Assembly (NCBI GenBank): GCA_964564415.1
Contig: CAZMAV010000014.1
Span: 1 to 64,000 of the forward strand
Direction of reading: 5' to 3'
Length of the DNA: 64,000 bases
Source of the DNA: JALEFZ01 sp964564415
Lineage (GTDB): Bacteria > Bacteroidota > Bacteroidia > J057
Positions 25,335 to 34,496 of the stretch are shown here, piece after piece; the stretch's first letter is position 1, and the number at the start of each line of letters is the position of its first letter. The notes under the pieces are model-generated. The model saw nothing but the letters and a program-made list of their open reading frames with translations, ran no database searches and had not been told where the DNA came from. A program made the position numbers and the translations under genes.

Positions 25335-26516
25335 TTACTCGTGGTTTATAGCATCGAGAATTCCCTGTGCCTCACTCCCATCGATTTGCTTGAGTTCGGC
25401 GATTTTAAGGGCTTTGTGAGCGGTCTTGCTTGCCTCCATCAAGTTACCTGAGCTAAAATAGAGATGTGCCAGGGTATTGTTGTTGTAGTATTCATTTTCG
25501 ATGGCAATGGACTGGCGGGCCCATGAGATTGCCTTTTCCAGAAACTCGGTACTGTTTGTATGCTTGTGAACCAGGCGGGCGGCTTCGGCCAGGAGTTTGG
25601 CGTCTGTAACGGTGTAGGTATCGAAGTGGTAGGCAGCTTTTTGAGCATAATTGGCCCAGTCATTGGTAGCTTCAGCATATACCATCTTAAGTCTGTTGGC
25701 GGTACGATCATCATCCTTCAGTTCTGACTGTGCGGTAAGGACGGCCTTGAGATATTCCTCTTCTTTTCGGAGGATGGCGGCTTTGAGAACTGTTTCCTTG
25801 AGCAACTTTTTGATTTTTTCATCTACTGCTTGCTCTCCGAAGTTCTTTTCGAATTTCTTCTTTTTCTTGAGCAGGTACTGAAATTCTCTGCTATCGATGT
25901 TGGTGGTGAGTTGGCGAATGGCTTCCCAATTTTGTGGATTTTTGTACAGGTCTTTATCGGACTGAGTAGCGAAGTACTTGGCGGCAGCTTCGTGAAAATC
26001 CTTGTCTTGCTTGGCCAGCATGAGGGAGTAGTTGTATAGAATTTCGGGGTCATTGCTGCCTTCTTCGTAGGCCAGGCTGTAATAGACTGAGGTATTTTCG
26101 GGTGAATCTGCACGCTTTGCGGCCTGCATGAGTTCGTTGGGACCTCTGTATCCCAATTCCCGGCTTACAATCTCTCCATTATAATCAAGAAAAAGGAGGG
26201 TGGGCATCTGAGTGATCTGGTACTTACTGGCAAACATAGGGCCCTGACCTTTTTCTACGTCTATCTTCAAATTGACAAAATTTTCGTTGAAATATTCTGC
26301 CACCCTCTCATTGTTGAAGGTATTGCGATCCATCATTTTGCAGGGTCCACACCAGACGGCATAGGCATCCACGAAGATCAGTTTGCGCTCTTCCTTGGCT
26401 TTGGCTTTGGCGGCTTCGAAGTCGCCTTTGATGAATTGAATCTCCTTGGCTTGAGCGGTGAAGACAAAGAGTGCCATGCCCAGGGCAAAGCCGATACATT
26501 TGATGAAGGTGTACAT
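25335..26516 (-). CDS. Secreted thioredoxin-like protein with helical-repeat C-domain
   Basis: A 393-residue periplasmic protein: signal peptide 1-23 ending TAQA, then a thioredoxin fold with active site CGPC (Cys56/Cys59 in 'YAVWCGPCKMMDRNTF') and a cis-Pro loop 'ITQMPTLLFLDYNGE'. Residues about 150-390 are helical with TPR-like features ('LYNYSLMLAKQDKDFHEAAA', 'AISWARQSIAIENEYYNNNT', 'LAHLYFSSGNLMEASKTAHK'). This combination is common in Bacteroidota periplasmic thioredoxin-family proteins, where the redox domain maintains disulfides or supports cytochrome c maturation; the partner is unknown. It is divergent from the ABC exporter gene, with a 168-bp intergenic region. Confidence 0.93.
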   Translation of the reverse strand: MYTFIKCIGFALGMALFVFTAQAKEIQFIKGDFEAAKAKAKEERKLIFVDAYAVWCGPCKMMDRNTFNNERVAEYFNENFVNLKIDVEKGQGPMFASKYQITQMPTLLFLDYNGEIVSRELGYRGPNELMQAAKRADSPENTSVYYSLAYEEGSNDPEILYNYSLMLAKQDKDFHEAAAKYFATQSDKDLYKNPQNWEAIRQLTTNIDSREFQYLLKKKKKFEKNFGEQAVDEKIKKLLKETVLKAAILRKEEEYLKAVLTAQSELKDDDRTANRLKMVYAEATNDWANYAQKAAYHFDTYTVTDAKLLAEAARLVHKHTNSTEFLEKAISWARQSIAIENEYYNNNTLAHLYFSSGNLMEASKTAHKALKIAELKQIDGSEAQGILDAINHE

Positions 26517-26684
26517 AGGTTAGGATTTAGAAAGGGGATGTTCCGTGTGAAATTCAATAAAGAAAAATGTTCTATATGTTCATTCGACAAAATTAATATC
26601 CAAGTTACACAAAAGCCGTCACATTTTACTTGCTTCATTCATCAGAAAGACAACCGCCTTTACACCTTCAATTTCCCCTGATTC

Positions 26685-28457
26685 ATGGCAAAGAAAAAAA
26701 ATCCCTACAAGGGCGTCAGCCTCCGCTACGCATACTGGGAAATCATATATCCCCGCAGATGGATGCTTCTTCTGGGTCTATTCCTGGTCATGGTCAATCG
26801 AGCCGCAAGCATTGCCCTGCCTTTGGCACCCAAATATCTCTTTGACAATGTCATCCTGGAGCAGGAGGGGGGAGGCATTACCCTGGATCTCAACCTGCTA
26901 AACATAGTCATATTCGCCCTGGCAGGAGCCATTCTGGTGCAGACCATTACTTCCTTTTCCTTGACAAGGCTGCTCAGCGTGGCAGGACAGTACCTCATCG
27001 CAGAACTTCGGTCCAGGGTACAAAAACACGTTCTCCATCTGCCGACTTCATATTTTGACAATACCAAGTCCGGGGACCTGGTCTCCCGCATCATGTCGGA
27101 TGTAGAGGGGGTTCGAAATCTCGTCGGTACGGGTTTCACCCAATTGATCGGAGGGGTACTTTCAGGCATAGCGGCTTTTGTGATCCTGGTCGTCTGGTCT
27201 CCTTTTCTGACCCTGATTTCCCTGGTCCCTCTTGCAATATTTGGGGTGATTTCTACCCAAGCTTTTGGAAGAATCCGCCCCATCTTCAGGGAAAGAGGAA
27301 AAATTCAGGCTGATGTAACGGGCCGACTGACAGAATCTATGGGTGGAATTCGCGTCATCAAGGGCTTTCATGCCGAAGAAGCGGAAATATCCATCTTCCG
27401 GAAAGGGGTCATCCGGCTATTCGAAAATATCAAAAGTTCCCTGACGACCACAGCGGCCGTACAGGCCATAGGAGGAGGCATCGCAGGAGTCCTCACCATG
27501 CTCATTTTCTGGTTTGGCAGTAAAGAGGTAGCTGCGGGTAAGCTCACCGATGGAGAGTTAATTTCCTTTGTCTCCATGCTGGCTTTCCTTTCCTTCCCCA
27601 TCCTTCAATTGGGCAATATCGGAAGCCAGCTGACCGAGTCTCTCGCCGGTCTGGACCGGACGCGGGAACTTCTGGACACTCCCCGCGAAATTGACGATCC
27701 TGAGCGCAGCGAAACCATCGGAGAGGTGGTGGGCCATTACCGCTTTGATGATGTACATTTTTCCTATGACGATGAGAAGGAAGTGATTCACGGGGTTAGT
27801 TTTGATGCTCCAGCAGGCTCTGTAACTGCCCTGGTAGGAAGTTCAGGATCAGGAAAAACTACCCTGGCGGGGCTGGCAGCTACGTTTCTGAAGCCAGACA
27901 GGGGACTGATCACGGTGGACGGGCATGATTTGAGCAAGATTACCCTGGATAGCTTTCGCGCCCAGTTGGGAGTGGTTTTACAGGACGACTTTTTGTTTGA
28001 AGGGAGCATCAGGGAAAATATTCTTTTTTCAAATTCTACTGCCACAGAGGAAGAACTCATACATGCGGTGGCGGCAGCCTACGTCAACGAATTTACCGAT
28101 AGGTTTGAAGAAGGGCTGGATACCTTGATCGGAGAGAGAGGAGTCAAACTTTCCGGAGGTCAGCGGCAGCGAATTGCCATTGCCAGAGCCATTCTTGCAA
28201 ATCCCAGGGTCTTGATCCTGGATGAGGCCACTTCAAACCTTGACACTATTTCTGAAACCTACATTCAAAAGTCCCTGGACCAATTGATGAAGGACCGAAC
28301 CACCTTTGTCATTGCCCACAGGCTGAGTACGATCCGCAAGGCCGACCAAATCCTGGTCGTTGATGAGGGGCATATCACAGAAAGGGGAACTCACGAAGAA
28401 CTGATCGCCAGGGAGGGCAAGTATTATCAATTGTATACCTATCAGAGTCGTATCTAA
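26685..28457 (+). CDS. ABC transporter, fused permease and ATPase (MsbA/ABCB type)
   Basis: A 590-residue half-transporter: a six-helix transmembrane domain (about 20-320) and a C-terminal nucleotide-binding domain. NBD motifs: Walker A 'GSSGSGKTT' (about 385-393), Q-loop 'GVVLQDDFLFEGSIRENILF', signature 'LSGGQRQRIAIARAIL', Walker B 'RVLILDEATSNLD' and H-loop 'FVIAHRLSTI'. Such homodimeric exporters move lipids, drugs or peptides out of the cytoplasm using ATP; MsbA-type lipid flipping is possible but not shown by the sequence. It stands alone between a divergent thioredoxin-like gene and lhgO. Confidence 0.96.
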   Translation: MAKKKNPYKGVSLRYAYWEIIYPRRWMLLLGLFLVMVNRAASIALPLAPKYLFDNVILEQEGGGITLDLNLLNIVIFALAGAILVQTITSFSLTRLLSVAGQYLIAELRSRVQKHVLHLPTSYFDNTKSGDLVSRIMSDVEGVRNLVGTGFTQLIGGVLSGIAAFVILVVWSPFLTLISLVPLAIFGVISTQAFGRIRPIFRERGKIQADVTGRLTESMGGIRVIKGFHAEEAEISIFRKGVIRLFENIKSSLTTTAAVQAIGGGIAGVLTMLIFWFGSKEVAAGKLTDGELISFVSMLAFLSFPILQLGNIGSQLTESLAGLDRTRELLDTPREIDDPERSETIGEVVGHYRFDDVHFSYDDEKEVIHGVSFDAPAGSVTALVGSSGSGKTTLAGLAATFLKPDRGLITVDGHDLSKITLDSFRAQLGVVLQDDFLFEGSIRENILFSNSTATEEELIHAVAAAYVNEFTDRFEEGLDTLIGERGVKLSGGQRQRIAIARAILANPRVLILDEATSNLDTISETYIQKSLDQLMKDRTTFVIAHRLSTIRKADQILVVDEGHITERGTHEELIAREGKYYQLYTYQSRI

Positions 28458-28645
28458 GCAGTCTTGCACTTTCATTTTGGGATTCAGTATGCTCGCCTGC
28501 TTAATCTTTCAAATGCTCAAAATTCCTGACATGGGCCAACAAATTCGACAATTTACCTGTTTAGCTTAGCAATTATATAAGTTGTATAAGCAAAAACGAA
28601 TATCAAAGGCTTGTGAATCGCCTTTCCCCTTACGAAATTTGGCCC

Positions 28646-29875
28646 ATGCAAGAGCAAAAAAACCTTTTCGACATCATCGTGATCGGTGGAGGAATCGTAG
28701 GATTGAGTTCTGCCTACAAGCTCCAGCTTAGAAATCCCGATCTAAAGATTTTGGTCCTGGAGAAAGAAGACCAATTGTCCAAGCATCAAACGGGGCGTAA
28801 CTCCGGGGTCATTCACTCCGGACTCTACTACCAACCCGGATCTTACAAGGCCAAAAATTGTGTAGAGGGCAGGCGCGAGCTGGTTTCCTTTTGCCAGACT
28901 CACAAAGTTCCCCACGATGTATGCGGCAAAGTAGTCGTGGCTACAGAAGAATTTGAACTTCCCTACCTGGAAAAAATCTTTCAGACAGGGCTCGATAATG
29001 AGGTCGAAGGGATCCGCAAGATCACCGGTGATCAGATTCGCGAAATTGAACCTTACTGTGCGGGAATTGCAGGTATCCACGTGCCTTGTACAGGAATTGT
29101 AGACTATCCTGCCGTCGTTTTTAAGCTTGCAGAACTGCTGGACGGCATGAATCCCTGGACTCGGGTCCTGACCGGCCAGGAGGTTATCGGTGTGCAGCAG
29201 GGCGAAGAACGCTCCGAAGTCATCACCAAGAAGGGGATCTTCCAAAGCAGAAGGCTGATCTTTTGTGGAGGTCTACACTCTGACCGACTGGCCAAGTCTG
29301 ACAGTTTGGAGCCTGAAGCTAGGATTGTAGGATTTCGTGGAGACTATTACGACCTAACCGAAGAGGCTGCTCACAAGGTAAAAAACCTCATTTATCCTGT
29401 TCCCAACCCTGCCTTCCCCTTCCTTGGCGTTCACTTTACCCGGATGATTCAGGGCGGTGTAGAATGTGGTCCCAACGCCGTGTTTACCTTTAAGCGTGAA
29501 GGCTATGGCAAGACTGATTTTGACTGGCAGGATACCCGTGAGGCTCTTGGATTTGGAGGCACCTGGAAGCTTTTCATGAAGCACTGGAGATTTGGACTGG
29601 ATGAGTACCGCCGCGCTTTCTCTAAGCGCCGCTTTCTCAAGCAGGTACAGCGACTCGTGCCTTCCCTTACCATGGATGAGATTGAGGAAGGTCGTTCCGG
29701 TGTGAGGGCCATGGCACTCGGGCCCGACGGCAATATGATCGAAGATTTTAAGATTGAATACCAGGGCAATTCTATCCATATCCTCAACGCTCCCTCTCCC
29801 GCCGCTACTGCCTGCCTGGCCATTGGCGACGAAGTGAGCAACATCGCAGAGGAAAAGTTTAGCCTGAAAATATAG
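28646..29875 (+). CDS. lhgO: L-2-hydroxyglutarate oxidase
   Basis: FAD-dependent oxidation of L-2-hydroxyglutarate to 2-oxoglutarate. About 409 residues from ATG 28646; an in-frame GTG at 28613 would add 11 residues before the nucleotide-binding site. The N-terminal Rossmann motif 'FDIIVIGGGIVGLSSAY' and the family signature 'KHQTGRNSGVIHSGLYYQPG' followed by KAKNC are clear; later motifs include 'VPCTGIVDYPAVVFKLAELL', 'CGGLHSDRLA' and C-terminal 'GVRAMALGPDGNMIEDFKIE', 'HILNAPSPAATACLAIGDEV'. The upstream gap 28458-28645 has no recognised gene. A terminator follows at 29904-29936. Confidence 0.93.
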   Translation: MQEQKNLFDIIVIGGGIVGLSSAYKLQLRNPDLKILVLEKEDQLSKHQTGRNSGVIHSGLYYQPGSYKAKNCVEGRRELVSFCQTHKVPHDVCGKVVVATEEFELPYLEKIFQTGLDNEVEGIRKITGDQIREIEPYCAGIAGIHVPCTGIVDYPAVVFKLAELLDGMNPWTRVLTGQEVIGVQQGEERSEVITKKGIFQSRRLIFCGGLHSDRLAKSDSLEPEARIVGFRGDYYDLTEEAAHKVKNLIYPVPNPAFPFLGVHFTRMIQGGVECGPNAVFTFKREGYGKTDFDWQDTREALGFGGTWKLFMKHWRFGLDEYRRAFSKRRFLKQVQRLVPSLTMDEIEEGRSGVRAMALGPDGNMIEDFKIEYQGNSIHILNAPSPAATACLAIGDEVSNIAEEKFSLKI

Positions 29876-29903
29876 TTTTTCTCTCAGATACATAAATTCT
29901 CAT

Positions 29904-29936
29904 AAGGGGGCCTTCCGCAGGGAGCTCCCTTTTTTT
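29904..29936 (+). terminator. Intrinsic terminator after lhgO
   Basis: Stem arms AAGGGGGC (29904-29911) and GCTCCCTT (29924-29931) with one mismatch, followed directly by a T-run. It ends lhgO transcription; the remaining 29937-30081 shows no gene. Confidence 0.75.
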
Positions 29937-30081
29937 GATGCCCATGCTTTTGTAAGTAACAATCTGAAGAGAAGAAGAGCTCTAAGGACTTTTGAAATGG
30001 GTAGGGAAGCGATTATTTTAAAGACAATCCCCTTTCCCCAAATATTGGGAATCAAACAAATATTCTAAAATAATCAGCTAC

Positions 30082-31173
30082 ATGAGGCTTTCGACGGCAT
30101 TAATCTTTATTTTACTCATTTATTTATCTCCCATGTTTGCGCAAGATCTAACCTTGGAGCCCTATTTTTTTGTCTCAAAAGCCAATGACAGTGTACAGGC
30201 AGAATTGGGAACTTTTTATGTTTTAGAGGATCGAAGCAATGGCAAAGGTGACTCCATCCCACTCTCCTTCCTACGGTTTAAAAGTACCCACCCAAACCCA
30301 GGTTCACCTATTGGCTATCTCTCCGGAGGTCCGGGGGGCTCAGGAACAGGAACCGCCCAGGGAAGTCGATTTGAATTATTCATGAAGCTGAGGGAGGTTG
30401 CAGATGTCATCGCATTCGATCAACGCGGTACGGGTCTTTCTCATAATTTACCCAACTGCCCTTGCCGAGCGGATTTCGCATTGGAGAAAGCCATTGAGAG
30501 GGGAGAATACATCGAAAAAACCACGAAAAACATTGCTAAATATTTGGAATTTTGGGAAGAAAAAAATGTCAACCTTGGTGCTTATAACACCACTGAAAGT
30601 GCCAAAGACCTCGACCGACTGAGATCGGCTGTGGCGACCTTCTACCTGAAAAATCCGGAAGATTCACGAAAGCTCCCCAAGGCCTACCTTCAGATGTAAA
30701 AGGGGGATTTTTCCCAAATTACTCCTCAGGTGATGGTCATGAAAAAATACATTTACAGCGGCATAAGGCCCATGTCCTTTGCCATGGACATGCAAAGTGG
30801 AATCTCCTCAGCCCGGAAGCAAAAAGTAGAAGAGCAGTTGGAGGAGTCTCTTCTTAGAAGTACCATCAATTTTCTCCTCTACGAATGGATAACCCATGTG
30901 GACTTTCCCCAAATGCCGGAAGATTTCAGAAAGTTGAAGGAGAATAAGGTAGAGGCCCTTCTTTTGAGTGGAAGCCAAGACGATAGAACCTACTTAAGGA
31001 TCGGAATGGAAATCGCAAAGGCATTCAAAAAGGGGCAGTATGTGATCATCGAACATGGAGGGCATGACCTCTACATGACATCTCCCTTGGTCGGAGACAT
31101 GGCCTTAAATTTTTTCAAAAGCGAGGCTTTGAACCTGAACCGGATTGTCTTAGAGCCGATGGTATTCGATTGA
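30082..31173 (+). pseudogene. S33-type alpha/beta hydrolase with internal deletion and stop
   Basis: Two open pieces in the same frame (30082-30699 and 30730-31173) separated by a TAA (30697-30699). The first has a signal peptide (MRLSTALIFILLIYLSPMFA) and the start of an S33 hydrolase/proline-iminopeptidase-like enzyme: oxyanion loop 'YLSGGPGGSGTG', 'VIAFDQRGTGLSHNL', 'NTTESAKDLDRLRSA'. In intact relatives this is followed by the nucleophile elbow G-x-S-x-G; here the reading jumps to 'VATFYLKNPEDSRKLPKAYL', which is expected about 100-150 residues later, so the catalytic Ser region is deleted. The second piece keeps 'VEALLLSGSQDDRTYLR' and 'YVIIEHGGHDLY' with the catalytic Asp and His. Non-functional by two independent lesions. 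Confidence 0.8.
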
Positions 31174-31350
31174 TATTATTCAGGAAAATGACTTAAAACG
31201 AAGGAACTACTTTCAACCGGGGAGGATTCAGACTGGGCTTTTTTCGCGGTCCATGTGTTTTTTACTGAGAATCAAATATATGAATGTATCGAAGCGTATA
31301 AATATTAGGTCTATGTATTCATACATTCATCCATACTTTTCTAAGCGAGA

Positions 31351-31380
31351 AAAGGCCGTCCCTGGTGGCGGTCTTTTTTA
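31351..31380 (+). terminator. Intrinsic terminator before the DUF819 gene
   Basis: Stem arms AAAGGCCG (31351-31358) and CGGTCTTT (31369-31376) with one G-T pair, then a T-run. It likely ended the hydrolase transcript, and sits 43 nt before the DUF819 ATG. The gap 31174-31350 holds an imperfect inverted repeat around TGAATGTAT/ATACATTCA but no gene. Confidence 0.6.
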
Positions 31381-31422
31381 TTGGGGGAAGAATCGTATTT
31401 TGGGCCTCAAATTTTCTCCTTC

Positions 31423-32544
31423 ATGGCCTTTTCCTATCTTTTCCTTCCCCTGGCGATCTTGATTCCTGCTTCTCTTCTCTACCTGGAAAAGAAAGTAAAA
31501 CTTATCGAATGGCTCAGCCCTGCCTTTTGGTGCTATGCCCTTGGAATTTTGGCGGGCAATGTAGGTTACATCCAACCCGGTCTACTACACAGCCTTACCG
31601 ATACCACGGTGGCCCTGGCTATTCCCATCCTCCTTTTTTCTGCAAATGTACCTCAGTGGCTAAGACTGGCCAGACCTACAGCTATTTCTTACGGCCTTTA
31701 CCTTTTGGCCCTTTGCAGCAGTTCCCTTTTGGTGGGGGTGATCGGAGCATGCTGGGTAGAGGCCCCTCAAATGACCGCGGCCATGACAGCTACGGTTTGG
31801 ACTGGAGGAACACCTAATATGACGGCGGTAGGAAAGATGATCGGGGCCAATGAGGCTGTCCTTATTCCCGGAGTTACCCTCACAGACCTTATGCTCTCAG
31901 GGATTTTATTGGTCTTTGTCCTCTCTCTACTTCATCCTCTCCTGCGCTTATTTCTTCCCCCCTTTCCTCGAAAAGTTACTTCCTTAGAAGAGGGGAAAAA
32001 TCGCTTTCTCCAACTCCCCTTCCCTCAAAAAGCCAGATTGGTGGTCGCAAGCATACTTTTGGGAGGGCTTTGCCTGGGCATCCTAGCAGGAGGGAGCCTG
32101 TTGATCTGGGGAAAAATCAACCTGATTTTTGTCATGATCGGCCTCACTCTGGCCGGGATGGGCATTTCTTTTGTCCCACAATTTCGAAAACTTTCTGGGA
32201 GCTACGAAACTGGAGAATATATTTTTCTGATTTTCTGTGTAGCCATAGGCGCTACCACCGACATAGAGATGTTTTTGCGACAGGCTCTGGGCCTCACTGC
32301 CTTCATGGGGAGCATCATGTTGGGGAGCCTCCTTCTTCATGCCTTTCTGACCCGCCTCTTTAAGATAGATGCAGATACCGTCCTTATCACCTGGGTTTCC
32401 GGGATTTTCAGTACACCCTTTATTGGACCTGTAGCCAACAGGCTGAACAATCGGGAGATTGTCCTGTCAGGCCTGACCCTCAGCGCCATTAATTTTGCGC
32501 TGGGCAACTTTATAGGGCTGAGTATCTGGCAGTTGCTTCATTAG
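31423..32544 (+). CDS. DUF819 family membrane protein
   Basis: A 373-residue polytopic membrane protein with about ten helices; the ATG at 31423 is preferred over a TTG at 31381 that overlaps the terminator. DUF819 (YjcL-like) hallmarks: 'LTDTTVALAIPILLFSANVP', 'MTAAMTATVWTGGTPNMTAV' followed by GKMIGA, 'IFLIFCVAIGATTDIEMFLR' and a C-terminal 'LITWVSGIFSTPFIGPVANR'. The family is an uncharacterised transporter-like group related to sodium-dependent or sulfite/TauE-type permeases only by topology. The substrate is unknown. Its 3' end overlaps the convergent gene at 32541 by 4 nt. Confidence 0.85.
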   Translation: MAFSYLFLPLAILIPASLLYLEKKVKLIEWLSPAFWCYALGILAGNVGYIQPGLLHSLTDTTVALAIPILLFSANVPQWLRLARPTAISYGLYLLALCSSSLLVGVIGACWVEAPQMTAAMTATVWTGGTPNMTAVGKMIGANEAVLIPGVTLTDLMLSGILLVFVLSLLHPLLRLFLPPFPRKVTSLEEGKNRFLQLPFPQKARLVVASILLGGLCLGILAGGSLLIWGKINLIFVMIGLTLAGMGISFVPQFRKLSGSYETGEYIFLIFCVAIGATTDIEMFLRQALGLTAFMGSIMLGSLLLHAFLTRLFKIDADTVLITWVSGIFSTPFIGPVANRLNNREIVLSGLTLSAINFALGNFIGLSIWQLLH

Positions 32545-33266
32545 CCTCCACTGGCTTTTTCCATATCAACGGTGTACATCATCTTTATTTTGGTCGTCTT
32601 CTTGGGGTCTAATTCTGCCTCAACCTCCATGTCATGGACAGTTCCGAAGTTGAAAAGGCGCTTTTCATGCCTCAGCCGATGGATTTTTTTATTTGAGCGA
32701 AGGTCTCTCTTTTTCAGCATGCCCTTATAGGTCAGGGGAATAAGTACTTCAGTGTCGGGGGGAAGGCCCTTGATGTCAAGGCTTCTTTCGAGGCCACAGC
32801 GGTTGTCATTTGACTTGACGATGACCTCCGGGCGTTCCTCCAACTCGATTTTTTTTCCATCAGGTAGGGTCAGTACATAGTCGAGAAGAAGGGTATTTTC
32901 CTTCAGGGAAATCCTCTCCATTTTTGCCTCTGGAATTACTGCCTCTCCTTTGTAAATGACTTTCCAGGCTTTTTCAGTCCTGGCCTCTTCCTGGTAAAAC
33001 AAAAGGCCCTCCAGGGAGGCATCCTCTCCTTCTATTTTGACACCTCCCCTCCATGCCTTGATCAACTGGCAGCTAGCCTTGTCATAGGCCACCCAAAGAT
33101 TTTGATGAAGGGCAACTAAAAGGACGTTGGGCTGACCGTCCAGATTGGCGGTAAATACCCAGTTATCAATGGGCCTTTCCGGTCCTTTTTTGTCCTTTTC
33201 CACAAAAGCAGAGAGGGAAAGCATGGCTATCCCCAATAGAAAAATATAGGCAAACTTATGTGTCAT
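32541..33266 (-). CDS. Secreted protein, stand-alone cytochrome-associated N-domain
   Basis: A 241-residue exported protein (signal peptide about 1-21, 'MTHKFAYIFLLGIAMLSLSA'). The mature part 'NWVFTANLDGQPNVLLVALH' and 'QNLWVAYDKASCQLIKAWRG' followed by GV resembles the N-terminal region that precedes c-type cytochrome or glucose/sorbosone-dehydrogenase-like domains in Bacteroidota and Planctomycetes ('PWVFRSVLD..PR......AL...LW.AYD...C.LYKAWKG'). No CxxCH haem motif and no dehydrogenase domain follows, so it is a single-domain version. It may bind or present a substrate at the cell surface. It is transcribed after the sugar isomerase/epimerase gene (27 bp gap), suggesting a shared catabolic role; inferred. 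Confidence 0.7.
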   Translation of the reverse strand: MTHKFAYIFLLGIAMLSLSAFVEKDKKGPERPIDNWVFTANLDGQPNVLLVALHQNLWVAYDKASCQLIKAWRGGVKIEGEDASLEGLLFYQEEARTEKAWKVIYKGEAVIPEAKMERISLKENTLLLDYVLTLPDGKKIELEERPEVIVKSNDNRCGLERSLDIKGLPPDTEVLIPLTYKGMLKKRDLRSNKKIHRLRHEKRLFNFGTVHDMEVEAELDPKKTTKIKMMYTVDMEKASGG

Positions 33267-33293
33267 TGAGTACTTGATTATGGGTTTAATTTT

Positions 33294-34349
33294 TTAGGTC
33301 AATCCAAGTATTTGTCGATTTTCGCTTTCATCCACCCCACTATCGGCAAAGTCATCAAAGGCCTTTTCGGTAACGCGAATGATGTGGTCGGAGATGAAGG
33401 GTGCTCCCTCTTCGGCCCCTTGTTGGGCATCTTTAATGGCACATTCCCATTCCATGACAGCCCAACCGTCAAAGTCATACTGGCTCAACTTACTGAAGAT
33501 AGATGGGAAGTCTACTTCTCCATCGCCCAGCGAACGAAAACGGCCCGGGCGGTCTACCCAGCTCTGATAGCCTCCATATACCCCGGACCTCCCACTAGGG
33601 TTGAACTCAGCATCCTTGACATGAAACATTCGGATGAGGCTGTGATAGATGTCGATAAATTGGAGATAGTCCAACTGCTGCAAGACAAAATGTGAGGGAT
33701 CGTAGAGGATGCGGCAGCGACGATGGTTGTGGGTCTTTTCGAAAAATCTCTCAAAAGTAACGCCATCATGGAGGTCTTCTCCCGGATGTATTTCATAGCA
33801 GAGATCGACCCCTACCCTGTCAAAAGCATCCAGAATGGGTAACCATCGCCTGGCAAGTTCGGAGAAGGCCTCTTCGACAAGTCCTGCAGGACGCTGTGGC
33901 CAGGGATACATAAAGGGCCAGGCCAAGGCACCGGAAAAAGTCGCATGGGCATCCAGTCCCATATTTTGTGAGGCCTGGGCCGCCCACTTTAATTGCTGGA
34001 TGGCCCACTCGGTGCGGGCCTTTGGGTTGCCGTGAACTTCTTTTGGCGCAAATCCATCAAACATCTTGTCGTATACCGGGTGTACAGCTACCAATTGACC
34101 TTGTAAATGGGTCGAAAGCTCGGTAATGACCACCCCTGCCTCTCCTGCGATCCCCTGTATCTCTTCCGCATAAGCCTGGGAGGTGGCAGCCTTTTTCAGG
34201 TCAAACAATCGATGGTCCCAGCTGGGTATCTGCACCCCCAGGTAACCCAGTTCGGCAGCCCAGTCGCAGATCTCTACAAAATCATGGAAGGGAGGCTCAT
34301 CGCCCACAAATTGGGCAAGAGAAATGGCAGGTCCTTTGATGATCTTCAT
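33294..34349 (-). CDS. Sugar phosphate isomerase/epimerase (AP-endonuclease family 2 TIM barrel)
   Basis: A 351-residue TIM-barrel enzyme of the xylose-isomerase-like/AP endonuclease 2 family. Conserved strand-end metal ligands appear in order: 'VDLCYEIHPGEDLHDGVTFE', 'ILYDPSHFVLQQLDY', 'IRMFHVKDAEF', 'SLGDGEVDFPSIFSKLSQYD' and 'GWAVMEWECAIKDA'. These bind a divalent metal and act on keto- or aldo-sugars. In Bacteroidota such genes usually sit beside Gfo/Idh oxidoreductases in inositol, 3-ketoglucoside or related sugar pathways; no Gfo/Idh gene lies nearby here, so the substrate is open. First gene of a probable two-gene unit with the secreted single-domain protein. Confidence 0.92.
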   Translation of the reverse strand: MKIIKGPAISLAQFVGDEPPFHDFVEICDWAAELGYLGVQIPSWDHRLFDLKKAATSQAYAEEIQGIAGEAGVVITELSTHLQGQLVAVHPVYDKMFDGFAPKEVHGNPKARTEWAIQQLKWAAQASQNMGLDAHATFSGALAWPFMYPWPQRPAGLVEEAFSELARRWLPILDAFDRVGVDLCYEIHPGEDLHDGVTFERFFEKTHNHRRCRILYDPSHFVLQQLDYLQFIDIYHSLIRMFHVKDAEFNPSGRSGVYGGYQSWVDRPGRFRSLGDGEVDFPSIFSKLSQYDFDGWAVMEWECAIKDAQQGAEEGAPFISDHIIRVTEKAFDDFADSGVDESENRQILGLT

Positions 34350-34496
34350 AATCTATGTAAGTTTAAAGTAGATTTTGAAGGATAAGATACAGCCTTGTAA
34401 GAAAAATTCAAGCCCCGAACCTTTACACAAAATACCACAAATTCCCCCTGGCAGACAGTTGGTCAATAAATATAATGATTGTCCGCTATTACAGCT

